From an uncultured Actinomycetes bacterium (lineage in GTDB: Bacteria > Actinomycetota > Actinomycetes > S36-B12): DNA of 5,060 nucleotides. The stretch's first letter is position 1, and every line of letters begins with the position of its first letter. The stretch lies in NCBI GenBank assembly GCA_903918595.1, contig CAIXFB010000280.1, positions 1-5,060 on the forward strand. The letters are read 5' to 3'. The notes under the pieces were generated by a model that was not told the DNA's origin, did not search any database, and saw nothing but the letters and a program-made list of their open reading frames with translations. Positions 1-5,060 of this stretch are shown one piece after another. A program made the translations under genes and the position numbers.

Positions 1-333
1 GCTGTTCCGATTAATTCCGCGAAGCGAATATCGGATGAGCTCATCGACACGGGAGAATCCCGCACTCCGATCATTGGAGTCACCCTTGACACCACCTTCA
101 CAGGCATCGGTGCTCGCGTGGCTGAAATTACTTCTGATGGCCCCGCCCAGGGTGAGCTGCGTCAAGGAGACGTCATCACCAAATTGAACGGCCGTGCTAT
201 CGATGACTCCACAGAACTCGTGGTGACCATTCGTAGCTACTCGCCAGGTGAAGAGATTGAGGTGACTTTCGAGCGCGGTAGCCAAGAGCGCACGGTACGT
301 GTCACCTTGGGCTCATCACAGGCCATCGGTTAA
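1..333 (+). CDS. htrA: HtrA/DegP-type serine protease, C-terminal PDZ part (5' end outside window)
   Basis: The frame is open from base 1 to a TAA stop at 331-333, leaving 110 visible residues. They begin with AVPINSAKRI, the strand that closes the trypsin-like domain of HtrA proteases (family form FAVPINSA). A PDZ domain follows at about residues 25-103, with the IGV strand, ITSDGPAQ, the GDVITKLNG core and a VTFERG strand. The catalytic His-Asp-Ser triad lies upstream and cannot be seen. Family members are membrane-anchored or exported proteases that degrade or refold damaged envelope proteins. In this one the PDZ domain should bind exposed C-termini or regulate activity. The downstream tatB fits the actinobacterial sigE-rseA-htrA-tatB order, so a sigma-factor/anti-sigma pair is expected to the left. 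The family call is firm. The subfamily (HtrA versus PepD) is not resolvable from this end. Confidence 0.93.
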   Translation, partial: AVPINSAKRISDELIDTGESRTPIIGVTLDTTFTGIGARVAEITSDGPAQGELRQGDVITKLNGRAIDDSTELVVTIRSYSPGEEIEVTFERGSQERTVRVTLGSSQAIG

Positions 334-351
334 TGCCACTGCAACGCGACA

Positions 352-357
352 TACCCT
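352..357 (+). promoter_or_regulatory. Candidate -10 element of a leaderless tatB promoter
   Basis: TACCCT fits the actinobacterial -10 pattern TAnnnT. Exactly six bases (358-363) separate it from the ATG of tatB at 364, so a transcript starting at the usual distance would begin on the start codon itself. No Shine-Dalgarno sequence precedes tatB: the bases before the ATG are CCCTAAGCAC. I see no convincing -35 hexamer. The same hexamer at the same distance occurs before the MgtE-like gene. This is an inference from spacing only; tatB may instead be read through from htrA. Confidence 0.4.
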
Positions 358-363
358 AAGCAC

Positions 364-681
364 ATGTTCGACATCGGAATAGGCGAGATTCTCGCCTTGG
401 GCGTGATCGGACTTCTGGTGTTCGGACCCGATCGGCTGCCCCGGGCTGCCGCTGATGCTGGCAAGTGGATCAGGCAGATCCGGGCAATGGCGATCTCAGC
501 CCGGAAGGACCTCACTGATTCGGCTGGCATCGACATGTCAGAAACGATGGATTCGGTCAAGGAATTGCGCGATCTACATCCGCGCAACATTGCTGCCTCG
601 CTTTTCAAGGACGACGAACCTGAACAAAAGAGTCCGCCCCCATCGAAACCCGCGCCCACGTACGACCCGGACCTCACCTAG
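364..681 (+). CDS. tatB: Sec-independent (twin-arginine) translocase subunit TatB
   Basis: This 105-residue protein starts MFDIGIGEIL, with Glu at position 8 as is typical of TatB. A single N-terminal transmembrane helix spans about residues 3-20. The hinge FGPDRLP (20-26) follows, then a basic amphipathic helix (about 27-52). A second, more acidic stretch runs to about residue 85, and the tail is proline-rich (PPPSKPAP near 91-98). TatB works with TatC as the receptor for folded proteins carrying RR signal peptides and sits in the cytoplasmic membrane. No tatA or tatC is visible here. The gene begins 30 bases after htrA and has no Shine-Dalgarno sequence. TatA is the alternative, but the MFDIG start, the GP-x-RLP hinge and the htrA neighbour favour TatB. 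It ends 28 bases from the convergent mrp. Confidence 0.93.
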   Translation: MFDIGIGEILALGVIGLLVFGPDRLPRAAADAGKWIRQIRAMAISARKDLTDSAGIDMSETMDSVKELRDLHPRNIAASLFKDDEPEQKSPPPSKPAPTYDPDLT

Positions 682-709
682 AGCACGAAGACCTAGGGCA
701 CCGAGTCGA

Positions 710-1849
710 TCAGCGGCCAGCAGGTGAGATGTCCAGTGACATCCCGGCCAGTCCGCGCGGTTTTGATGTCAGTGCAGCCGCGATTTCGCGGAGAGCAATG
801 GCTGCTGGTTCATCCGGGAAGCTGAGCACAAACGGTTCGCCGTTGTCGCCGCCCTCGCGCAGGCGCACATCAAAGGGAATCTTGCCGAGTAGGGGCACGT
901 CGCTACCGAGCACGCGGGTGAGGTTTTCCGCGACGAGGCTGCCACCGCCCATTCCGAAGAGATCCAATGGCTCACCGCAACACGGGCACGGGAACGAGCT
1001 CATGTTTTCAATAACGCCGGAAACTTTTTGATGGGTCTGCTCTGCCAGAGTCCCAGCACGAACAGCGACGTCAGCTGCGCCTGGCTGAGGTGTGGTGACC
1101 ACGACAATCTCGGCAGTAGGCAGCAACTGCGCTGTGGAGATTGCAATATCCCCGGTACCCGGAGGCAAATCCAGAATGAGTACATCGAGATCTGTCCACC
1201 ACACATCTGTCAGAAATTGACTGAGTGCTCGGTGCAGCATCGGCCCGCGAAATGCAACGGGAGTCTCTATGCCGCCGGGTTTGAACGGCAACATGGAAAT
1301 GACTCGAACTCCGTGTGCCTGCGGCGGCATGATCATGCCTTCGACCATCGTGGGGCGTTCGGTGACACCAAGGATGCGGGGGATCGAGTGACCGTATACG
1401 TCGGCATCGATCAGGCCCACGCTCAGTCCCTGCTGCGCCATGGCGACGGCAAGGTTCGCTGTCACAGAAGACTTGCCCACCCCGCCCTTCCCTGACGCGA
1501 TTGCGAAGATTCGGGTGAGCGAACCTGGCTTGCTGAAGGGATTGTCCTTCTCCTCTTGGCCGCCACGCAGGATCTTTTTCATTTCTGCACGTTGTTCATC
1601 GCTCATCACATCGAGGTGAACATCAACCCGTTTGACGTCGGGGACTTTCATGACTGCGTCAACGACTCGATCGGTGATGGTGCCGCGCATGGGGCAACCG
1701 GAGACTGTCAGATAGACGCCGACCTCGACGATTCCATCCTTGCGAATATCGACACTCTTGAGCATTCCGATCTCGGTGATCGGGCGGTTGATCTCAGGGT
1801 CGTTTACGGTGCTGAGGGCAGCATTGATGGCCTCGAGGTTTGGTGACAT
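710..1849 (-). CDS. mrp: Mrp/ApbC-type iron-sulfur cluster carrier P-loop ATPase
   Basis: The protein has 379 residues, the usual length for the two-domain form. Residues 1-85 are a DUF59/MIP18 domain (DPEINRPITEIGM; conserved Cys52 in SGCPM). After a charged linker (about 86-110) comes the ATPase. It shows the deviant Walker A SGKGGVGKSS (119-128), DADVYG (148-153), a Walker B-like LDVLILDLPPGTGD (221-234), and ENMSSFPCPCCGE (281-293), whose C288-x-x-C291 pair would hold a bridging Fe-S cluster in a dimer. Related proteins receive and transfer [4Fe-4S] clusters to apoproteins in the cytosol. A third cysteine, C290, lies within the motif. The ATG at 1849 matches the family N-terminus and lies 9 bases after the DUF1003 stop. 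It has no Shine-Dalgarno sequence, so translational coupling is likely. The gene is last in its operon and converges on tatB. Confidence 0.96.
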   Translation of the reverse strand: MSPNLEAINAALSTVNDPEINRPITEIGMLKSVDIRKDGIVEVGVYLTVSGCPMRGTITDRVVDAVMKVPDVKRVDVHLDVMSDEQRAEMKKILRGGQEEKDNPFSKPGSLTRIFAIASGKGGVGKSSVTANLAVAMAQQGLSVGLIDADVYGHSIPRILGVTERPTMVEGMIMPPQAHGVRVISMLPFKPGGIETPVAFRGPMLHRALSQFLTDVWWTDLDVLILDLPPGTGDIAISTAQLLPTAEIVVVTTPQPGAADVAVRAGTLAEQTHQKVSGVIENMSSFPCPCCGEPLDLFGMGGGSLVAENLTRVLGSDVPLLGKIPFDVRLREGGDNGEPFVLSFPDEPAAIALREIAAALTSKPRGLAGMSLDISPAGR

Positions 1850-1858
1850 GCACTGATG

Positions 1859-2416
1859 CTAATCGGTGCTGTTGCTTCCCGTCTGCTTGCGTTCGATCGC
1901 ATCCATGCGCGAATTGATGTCGGAGAGTAGATCGCGGAGTTCGCCGCGCATAAAGTCGCGGGTGGCAACTTCGCCAAGCGCTCCGCGAAGGGAAGCGATT
2001 TCTCGGGCCAGATAGTCGCTGTCGGCCAGGAGCCGCTCAGTGCGCAGGCGATCTTCTTGATATTGCACCCGATCGCGATCGGTCTGGCGATTTTGGGCAA
2101 GCAGAATCAGAGGGGCCGCGTACGACGCCTGAAGTGAGAGCAGAAGAGTAAGGAAGATGAACGGGTAAGAATCGGGACGAAGTCCAGCAGGTGCAACGAT
2201 GTTGAAGATGACCCACGCGATGATAACTACGGTCATCCACGCGATGAAGGCCCACGAACCGATATGGCGTGCCACCCGTTCGGACAGTCGGCCAAACCGC
2301 TCTGGATCCACCGATGGCCGGATACCGATCCCACGATCGAGCGGCTGATCCACCCGTGCTGACTTATCTCGAGTGTTTTTATCCCGTGTGTTTTTGTCCA
2401 GGGTGCTCTTATCCAT
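1859..2416 (-). CDS. DUF1003 family two-helix membrane protein
   Basis: From the ATG at 2416 the protein has 185 residues, normal for DUF1003. The first 21 residues are a charged tandem repeat. Two transmembrane helices follow: about 53-75 (SWAFIAWMTVVIIAWVIFNI) and 84-106 (YPFIFLTLLLSLQASYAAPLILL). Next comes the family signature QNRQTDRDR (108-116), then a long charged helical tail (about 117-176) that probably forms a cytosolic coiled coil. An earlier in-frame ATG (2554) would add 46 residues that are only the wrong frame of the upstream gene. The start at 2416 has GAGG at 2429-2426 with a 9-base spacer and gives the 8-base overlap (ATGGATAA) typical of coupled genes. The biochemical function of DUF1003 is unknown to me. 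Its fixed place between an Mg-sensor-like gene and mrp suggests partnership with the former. Confidence 0.92.
   Translation of the reverse strand: MDKSTLDKNTRDKNTRDKSARVDQPLDRGIGIRPSVDPERFGRLSERVARHIGSWAFIAWMTVVIIAWVIFNIVAPAGLRPDSYPFIFLTLLLSLQASYAAPLILLAQNRQTDRDRVQYQEDRLRTERLLADSDYLAREIASLRGALGEVATRDFMRGELRDLLSDINSRMDAIERKQTGSNSTD
2354..2413 (-). repeat. Four-copy 15-base in-frame tandem repeat (pentapeptide DK[S/N][T/A][R/L])
   Basis: Directly after the start Met of the DUF1003 gene, four 15-base units encode DKSTL, DKNTR, DKNTR and DKSAR. Units 2 (2398-2384) and 3 (2383-2369) are identical in protein but differ at three bases, all at third codon positions (GAC/GAT, ACA/ACT, CGG/CGA). Units 1 and 4 have diverged in protein as well. 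The array is a small coding minisatellite that makes a strongly charged N-terminal tail ahead of the first membrane helix. Confidence 0.85.
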
Positions 2417-3671
2417 GACCGTGCGCCTCATTGCCGGACTGTTCACGCCAATTGGCAGGCAGCATGTGGTCGATAACGTCGTCGACAGTGACCGCGCCCA
2501 GAAGTCGATTGTTCTCATCAACCACAGGCAAAGCGACCAGGTTATAGGCCGCAAAACTGTGGGTCACCTGCGAAAGAGGGGTTTCTGCGCGCACTGGTTC
2601 GATAGAGGTATCGACGACCGCAGAGACCAAGGTGGATGGTGGCTCCCGCAACAGCCGCTGGAAATGGCACATGCCCAGGTACTTACCCGTGGGAGTCTCC
2701 GTGGGCGGCCGGCAGATGAAGACCTGCGCGGCTAACGCAGGAGAGATGTCCACCTTGCGAATGCTTGCAAGCGCCTCAGCCACGGTGGCATCGGGCGGCA
2801 AGATGATCGGCTCTGAAGTCATCATGCCGCCGGCGGAGAAGTCGTCATAGCTCAGCAGTCGACGAATATCGTCGGCTTCGTCGGGCTCCATCAACTCGAG
2901 CAGATCTTGCGCTTGCTGCGGTGGCAACTCCGAGATGAGGTCAGCGGCGTCGTCGGGATCCATTTCCTCGAGCACATCTGCAGCACGACCGGCTTCGAGC
3001 ATCTGCAAAATCTGAACGCGGTCATCTTCAGGAAGTTCCTCGAGGATGTCGGCGAGTCGCTCATCATCAAGTGCACGCGAAACTTCCATTCGACGTTGCA
3101 CGGGAAGATCGTGAAGAAGTACCGCGACGTCAGCGGCGCGCATGGTGTCGAGTGATGCGAGCAGCCGCTCAACGGGTTGGCTCGGCTCAGGGAGAGACAG
3201 TCCGGTTACTTCATCCCAGTCCAACACGAAGCGCTCGCCTTTACGGCGAAAGCCCGAGCCGCTCCGACGCACAAAAAGTTCGGTGATGAACCAATCCTTC
3301 GCGCGACCCTGCTCGACGGCAACATCGACAAGAGTGACGGTGCTGGCATCTTCTTTCACCACGAGTGAGCGATCGAGGAGTTCTGCGGTAACGAGCGTCT
3401 CATTGCTGCGCTTTTCGAATCTACGCAGATTGACCGCGCCGGTCACAATGATTTGGCTGGCATCGATTGCAGTGACCTTGGTCATGGGGATGAAGATGCG
3501 GCGACGCGGTGGTACCTCGACCACGAGGCCGGTCAGGCGCGGTGGATTCGCCCCAATGCGCAGGACCACGATGGCATCACGTACCTTGCCCACCTGGTCG
3601 CCATGAGGGTCAAAAACCCCGATGCCGGTCAGCCGGGCGAGGAAAACTCGCGTATTGGTCCCTGTCGTCAC
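2409..3671 (-). CDS. Pore-less MgtE-like protein: PRC-barrel, MgtE N-domain and CBS pair
   Basis: Counted from the GTG at 3671 this is 420 residues. Residues about 8-85 form a PRC-barrel-like unit (VFLARLTGIGVFDPHGDQVGKV; RRRIFIPMTKV). A second related stretch at about 95-160 ends FVLDWDEVTGL. Residues about 165-275 are an MgtE intracellular N-domain of helical repeats (ILEELPEDD, VLEEMDPDDAADLISELPP, LLELMEPDEADDIRRLLSY). Residues about 277-405 are a CBS pair, from SAGGMMT to LLGAVTVDDVIDHMLP. In MgtE magnesium channels these domains sense cytosolic Mg2+ and gate the pore. Here no transmembrane segment follows, so the protein is probably soluble and the transporter function is absent. Starts at 3719 (GTG) and 3704 (ATG) are open alternatives. 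I chose 3671 because homologs, as I recall, begin just before RVFxARL, and because of the promoter spacing. It is first in the run with DUF1003 and mrp. Confidence 0.92.
   Translation of the reverse strand: MTTGTNTRVFLARLTGIGVFDPHGDQVGKVRDAIVVLRIGANPPRLTGLVVEVPPRRRIFIPMTKVTAIDASQIIVTGAVNLRRFEKRSNETLVTAELLDRSLVVKEDASTVTLVDVAVEQGRAKDWFITELFVRRSGSGFRRKGERFVLDWDEVTGLSLPEPSQPVERLLASLDTMRAADVAVLLHDLPVQRRMEVSRALDDERLADILEELPEDDRVQILQMLEAGRAADVLEEMDPDDAADLISELPPQQAQDLLELMEPDEADDIRRLLSYDDFSAGGMMTSEPIILPPDATVAEALASIRKVDISPALAAQVFICRPPTETPTGKYLGMCHFQRLLREPPSTLVSAVVDTSIEPVRAETPLSQVTHSFAAYNLVALPVVDENNRLLGAVTVDDVIDHMLPANWREQSGNEAHGHG
2426..2429 (-). promoter_or_regulatory. Ribosome binding site GAGG for the DUF1003 gene
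   Basis: Read on the minus strand, GAGG lies inside the last codons of the MgtE-like gene and 9 bases before the ATG at 2416. It supports this start over the in-frame ATG at 2554. Confidence 0.6.
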
Positions 3672-3677
3672 ATGCGA

Positions 3678-3683
3678 AGGGTA
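3678..3683 (-). promoter_or_regulatory. Candidate -10 element of a leaderless promoter for the MgtE-like operon
   Basis: On the minus strand TACCCT is followed by six bases (TCGCAT) and then the GTG at 3671. This matches the TAnnnT plus six-base geometry of leaderless actinobacterial transcripts, and the hexamer is identical to the one before tatB. No good -35 is visible. An AGGGG immediately upstream of the hexamer could instead be a distant (12-base) Shine-Dalgarno sequence. The element would drive the MgtE-like, DUF1003 and mrp genes. Confidence 0.4.
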
Positions 3684-3724
3684 CCCCTGCGCCGAAGATC
3701 TCATGCCCAAGGAACTCACGGAGC

Positions 3725-3735
3725 GAGGAAGGCGG
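3725..3735 (+). promoter_or_regulatory. Purine-rich ribosome binding site for the EamA permease gene
   Basis: GAGGAAGGCGG stands out in the short divergent gap. Its AAGG core is 10 bases before the GTG at 3743, which is why that start is preferred. The in-frame GTG at 3755 and ATG at 3758 would have to use the weaker AGGTG at 3741-3745, at 9 or 12 bases. I see no clear -10 element for this gene. Confidence 0.5.
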
Positions 3736-3742
3736 TAGCCAG

Positions 3743-4657
3743 GTGTCCCATGGCGTGATGACCCGCCCGCCTGGCCCAGACCTTGCTCGGTTGGGGATCG
3801 CGGTCATTTTCATCTCGCTGAGCGGGCCGATGATCGCAGCCACGGCGGCCGCTCCACTTGCTATTGCATTCTGGCGGTGCTTCATTGGCAGCGGTCTCAC
3901 CGGCGTCTGGGTGCTCTTCCGTGACAGGTCAGGCATTCGTTCATTGACGGGCAGAGAACTACGCCTCACCGCTTTTGCGGGTGTGCTGCTCGGGTTGCAT
4001 TTCGCAACGTGGATCCCGTCACTGTGGCTGACGAGTATCGCCTCATCTACGGCGCTGGTTGCTACTCAACCCATCTGGGCCGCGATCATCGCAAGGGCCC
4101 TTGGCATCAAGATTCCCCGTGCGGTGTGGGTAGGTATCGGGATTGCCATCGTCGGGGTGATCCTGCTCACCGGTGTCGATTTCTCGATGGATCCGACCAG
4201 CTTGATCGGTGATGCTCTCGCTTTACTGGGCGCAGTATTTTCTGCCGCCTATGTGACCGTCGTGGAGAAAGTTCGACAGACGGTCTCGACGTCAACGGTC
4301 ACCTTTGTTGCGTATGGCGTTTCGGCCTTAGCGGTTCTGCCGATTCTCATCATTGCTGGGCAACCGCTGATCGGATTCAGTGCGCAGGCATGGCTGCTCA
4401 TCTTGGGCGTGACCCTCGGTGCGCAATTGCTTGGCCACACTTTGATGAGCAAGGTGTTAAAGACCACGTCGGCCACCGTAGTTTCGCTGGCGATCTTGTT
4501 GGAGATGCCAGGTGCGACGTTGATTGCCGCAGTGTGGCTCGGGCAGGTGCCACCCCTTGCGCTGTACCCGGCAGCCGCATTGATCTTTGCTGGTTTGTTC
4601 GTCGTGATTAGAGCGAGCGCTCCGAGACGTGAGTTGGTGGAGTCGCCCCCCGTGTGA
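3743..4657 (+). CDS. EamA/DMT-superfamily permease (RhaT/YdcZ-like), substrate unknown
   Basis: The protein has 304 residues from the GTG at 3743, or 299 from the ATG at 3758; both fit the usual DMT length of about 300. It is almost entirely hydrophobic and has two EamA repeats, at about residues 20-143 and 156-291, for roughly ten transmembrane helices. Family landmarks are APLAIAFWRC at the second helix, FATWIPSLWLTSIASSTALVATQPIWAAI across helices 3-4 of repeat one, and LLGHTLMSKVLKTTSATVVSLAILLEMP in repeat two. DMT members export amino acids, metabolites or drugs across the cytoplasmic membrane; nothing here fixes the substrate. The frame stays open back to 3509, but that part is antisense to the MgtE-like gene and lacks membrane character. 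The gene is divergent from the MgtE-like operon, and its 3' end overlaps the convergent MFS gene by 50 bases. Confidence 0.93.
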   Translation: MSHGVMTRPPGPDLARLGIAVIFISLSGPMIAATAAAPLAIAFWRCFIGSGLTGVWVLFRDRSGIRSLTGRELRLTAFAGVLLGLHFATWIPSLWLTSIASSTALVATQPIWAAIIARALGIKIPRAVWVGIGIAIVGVILLTGVDFSMDPTSLIGDALALLGAVFSAAYVTVVEKVRQTVSTSTVTFVAYGVSALAVLPILIIAGQPLIGFSAQAWLLILGVTLGAQLLGHTLMSKVLKTTSATVVSLAILLEMPGATLIAAVWLGQVPPLALYPAAALIFAGLFVVIRASAPRRELVESPPV

Positions 4658-5060
4658 GCACGGCAGAGAGTGGCACGAGGACTGCCGCGGCCGCAGCGGC
4701 GCACGCGATGCCCCAACCCGGTCCCCACGTGTTGGCAATTGCTCCGACAGCGATCGGTGCGGCAACAAATCCGGCGCGCGATAACCAACTCACCATGGAT
4801 ACGCCCGCGGCTGGTTTGATGCCGGGGATGTGGGCGGCTGCGCGCATTGCTGCCGGGAAGAGTGTCGCCACGCTGTAGCCGGCGACGAAACATGCAAGCA
4901 CAAAAGCCCACGCATTTCCGATGAGCAATCCAAGGGTGAGGACTATCGCTGCGGAGGCCATTCCGACGCGTACCACGCGAAGTTCGCCAAAACGATCAAC
5001 GAGACGATCGCCCGTGAATCGACCGATTGTTAAACCTGCTGTGGATGCCACGAATGCCAC
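4608..5060 (-). CDS. MFS permease, C-terminal half (5' end outside window)
   Basis: The frame runs from the right window edge to a TAA at 4610-4608, giving about 150 residues. The visible part resembles the second MFS half. A helix end (AFVASTAGLT) leads into GRFTGDRLVDRFGELRVVRVG, the cytoplasmic motif A-like loop expected between helices 8 and 9. About four more helices follow, including WAFVLACFVAGYSVATLFPAAM and GFVAAPIAVGAIANTW. The loop and the PGIKPAAGVSMVSWLSRAGFVAAPIAVG pattern recall the YbjJ-like MFS group. The substrate is unknown. The GTG at the window edge is very unlikely to be the true start, because an MFS protein needs six or more helices upstream. The last 50 bases are shared with the opposite-strand EamA gene and encode the hydrophilic tails of both proteins. 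Confidence 0.9.
   Translation of the reverse strand: MAFVASTAGLTIGRFTGDRLVDRFGELRVVRVGMASAAIVLTLGLLIGNAWAFVLACFVAGYSVATLFPAAMRAAAHIPGIKPAAGVSMVSWLSRAGFVAAPIAVGAIANTWGPGWGIACAAAAAAVLVPLSAVLTRGATPPTHVSERSL

Noticed and set aside
677..697. CCTAG ... CTAGG inverted repeat at the tatB/mrp junction as a bidirectional terminator
   Set aside because: The stem is only 5 base pairs with an 11-base loop and no T-run on either strand; too weak to call.
1028..1495. 155-residue open frame on the plus strand
   Set aside because: It lies wholly antisense to the conserved ATPase domain of mrp, its composition is incoherent (many Cys/His/Arg) and it has no recognisable domain. It is a shadow frame.
2417..2554. 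46-residue N-terminal extension of the DUF1003 protein from the ATG at 2554
   Set aside because: The extra residues come from the alternate frame of the MgtE-like CBS region, and the ATG at 2416 has a GAGG site and the expected family length.
3142..3606. 154-residue plus-strand open frame inside the MgtE-like gene
   Set aside because: It is a Ser/Thr/Arg-rich antisense shadow of the PRC-barrel coding region, with no ribosome binding site context or family signature.
3509..3742. In-frame N-terminal extension of the EamA permease reaching back to 3509
   Set aside because: It lies mostly antisense to the MgtE-like coding sequence and encodes Arg/Pro/Gly/Ser-rich residues without family character. 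The ribosome binding site at 3725-3735 points to a start at 3743 or slightly later.
4615..4622. GAGCGCTC palindrome within the EamA/MFS overlap as a terminator or operator
   Set aside because: It is a single 8-base palindrome inside coding sequence on both strands, with no T-run and no second copy; likely chance.
4249..4911. 220-residue minus-strand open frame spanning the EamA and MFS region
   Set aside because: It overlaps two clear transporter genes in other frames and is rich in Arg, Cys and Thr with no domain; a shadow of high-G+C coding sequence.
1..5060. CRISPR arrays, tRNA/rRNA genes, insertion sequences or attachment sites
   Set aside because: The window is nearly fully covered by convincing protein genes. 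I saw no regularly spaced repeats, no tRNA-like cloverleaf in the short gaps, and no transposase or terminal inverted repeats.

Overview
The window looks like chromosomal DNA from an actinomycete (Actinomycetia). Four 60-base lines that I counted ran from about 52 to 67% G+C, which is moderate for the group. The strongest clue is gene order. An HtrA-type protease end is followed by tatB, and convergent to these lies a run ending in mrp, with a DUF1003 membrane protein and an MgtE-N/CBS protein upstream. From memory, the Mycobacterium tuberculosis sigE-rseA-htrA-tatB / mrp region has the same logic. I could not check this by search.

Layout: (1) 1-333 (+) is the C-terminal part of a serine protease with a PDZ domain, cut by the window edge. 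(2) 364-681 (+) is a TatB-like twin-arginine translocase subunit. (3) 3671-710 (-) is a tight three-gene run read right to left. It holds a pore-less MgtE-like protein (PRC-barrel, MgtE-N, CBS pair), a two-helix DUF1003 protein that overlaps it by 8 bases, and an Mrp/ApbC iron-sulfur carrier ATPase 9 bases further on. (4) 3743-4657 (+) is an EamA/DMT-family permease, divergent from that run. (5) 5060-4608 (-) is the C-terminal half of an MFS permease, cut by the window edge, whose 3' end overlaps the EamA gene by 50 bases. Coding density is very high: no gap exceeds about 71 bases, and I see no RNA genes, mobile elements or CRISPR.

Functional reading: the left side is envelope protein quality control and export (HtrA, Tat). 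The middle run joins a probable magnesium-sensing cytosolic protein to a small membrane protein and an Fe-S assembly factor. The right side is small-molecule transport with unknown substrates.

The most interesting non-gene observations are these. The same hexamer, TACCCT, sits exactly 6 bases before two different start codons that lack a good ribosome binding site, which is the geometry of a leaderless promoter. A four-copy pentapeptide tandem repeat lies at the N-terminus of the DUF1003 protein, and its two identical copies differ only at synonymous positions. The pore-less MgtE-like gene overlaps a small membrane-protein gene. I found no clear evidence of a wholly new system; most of the window is conserved core actinobacterial content.
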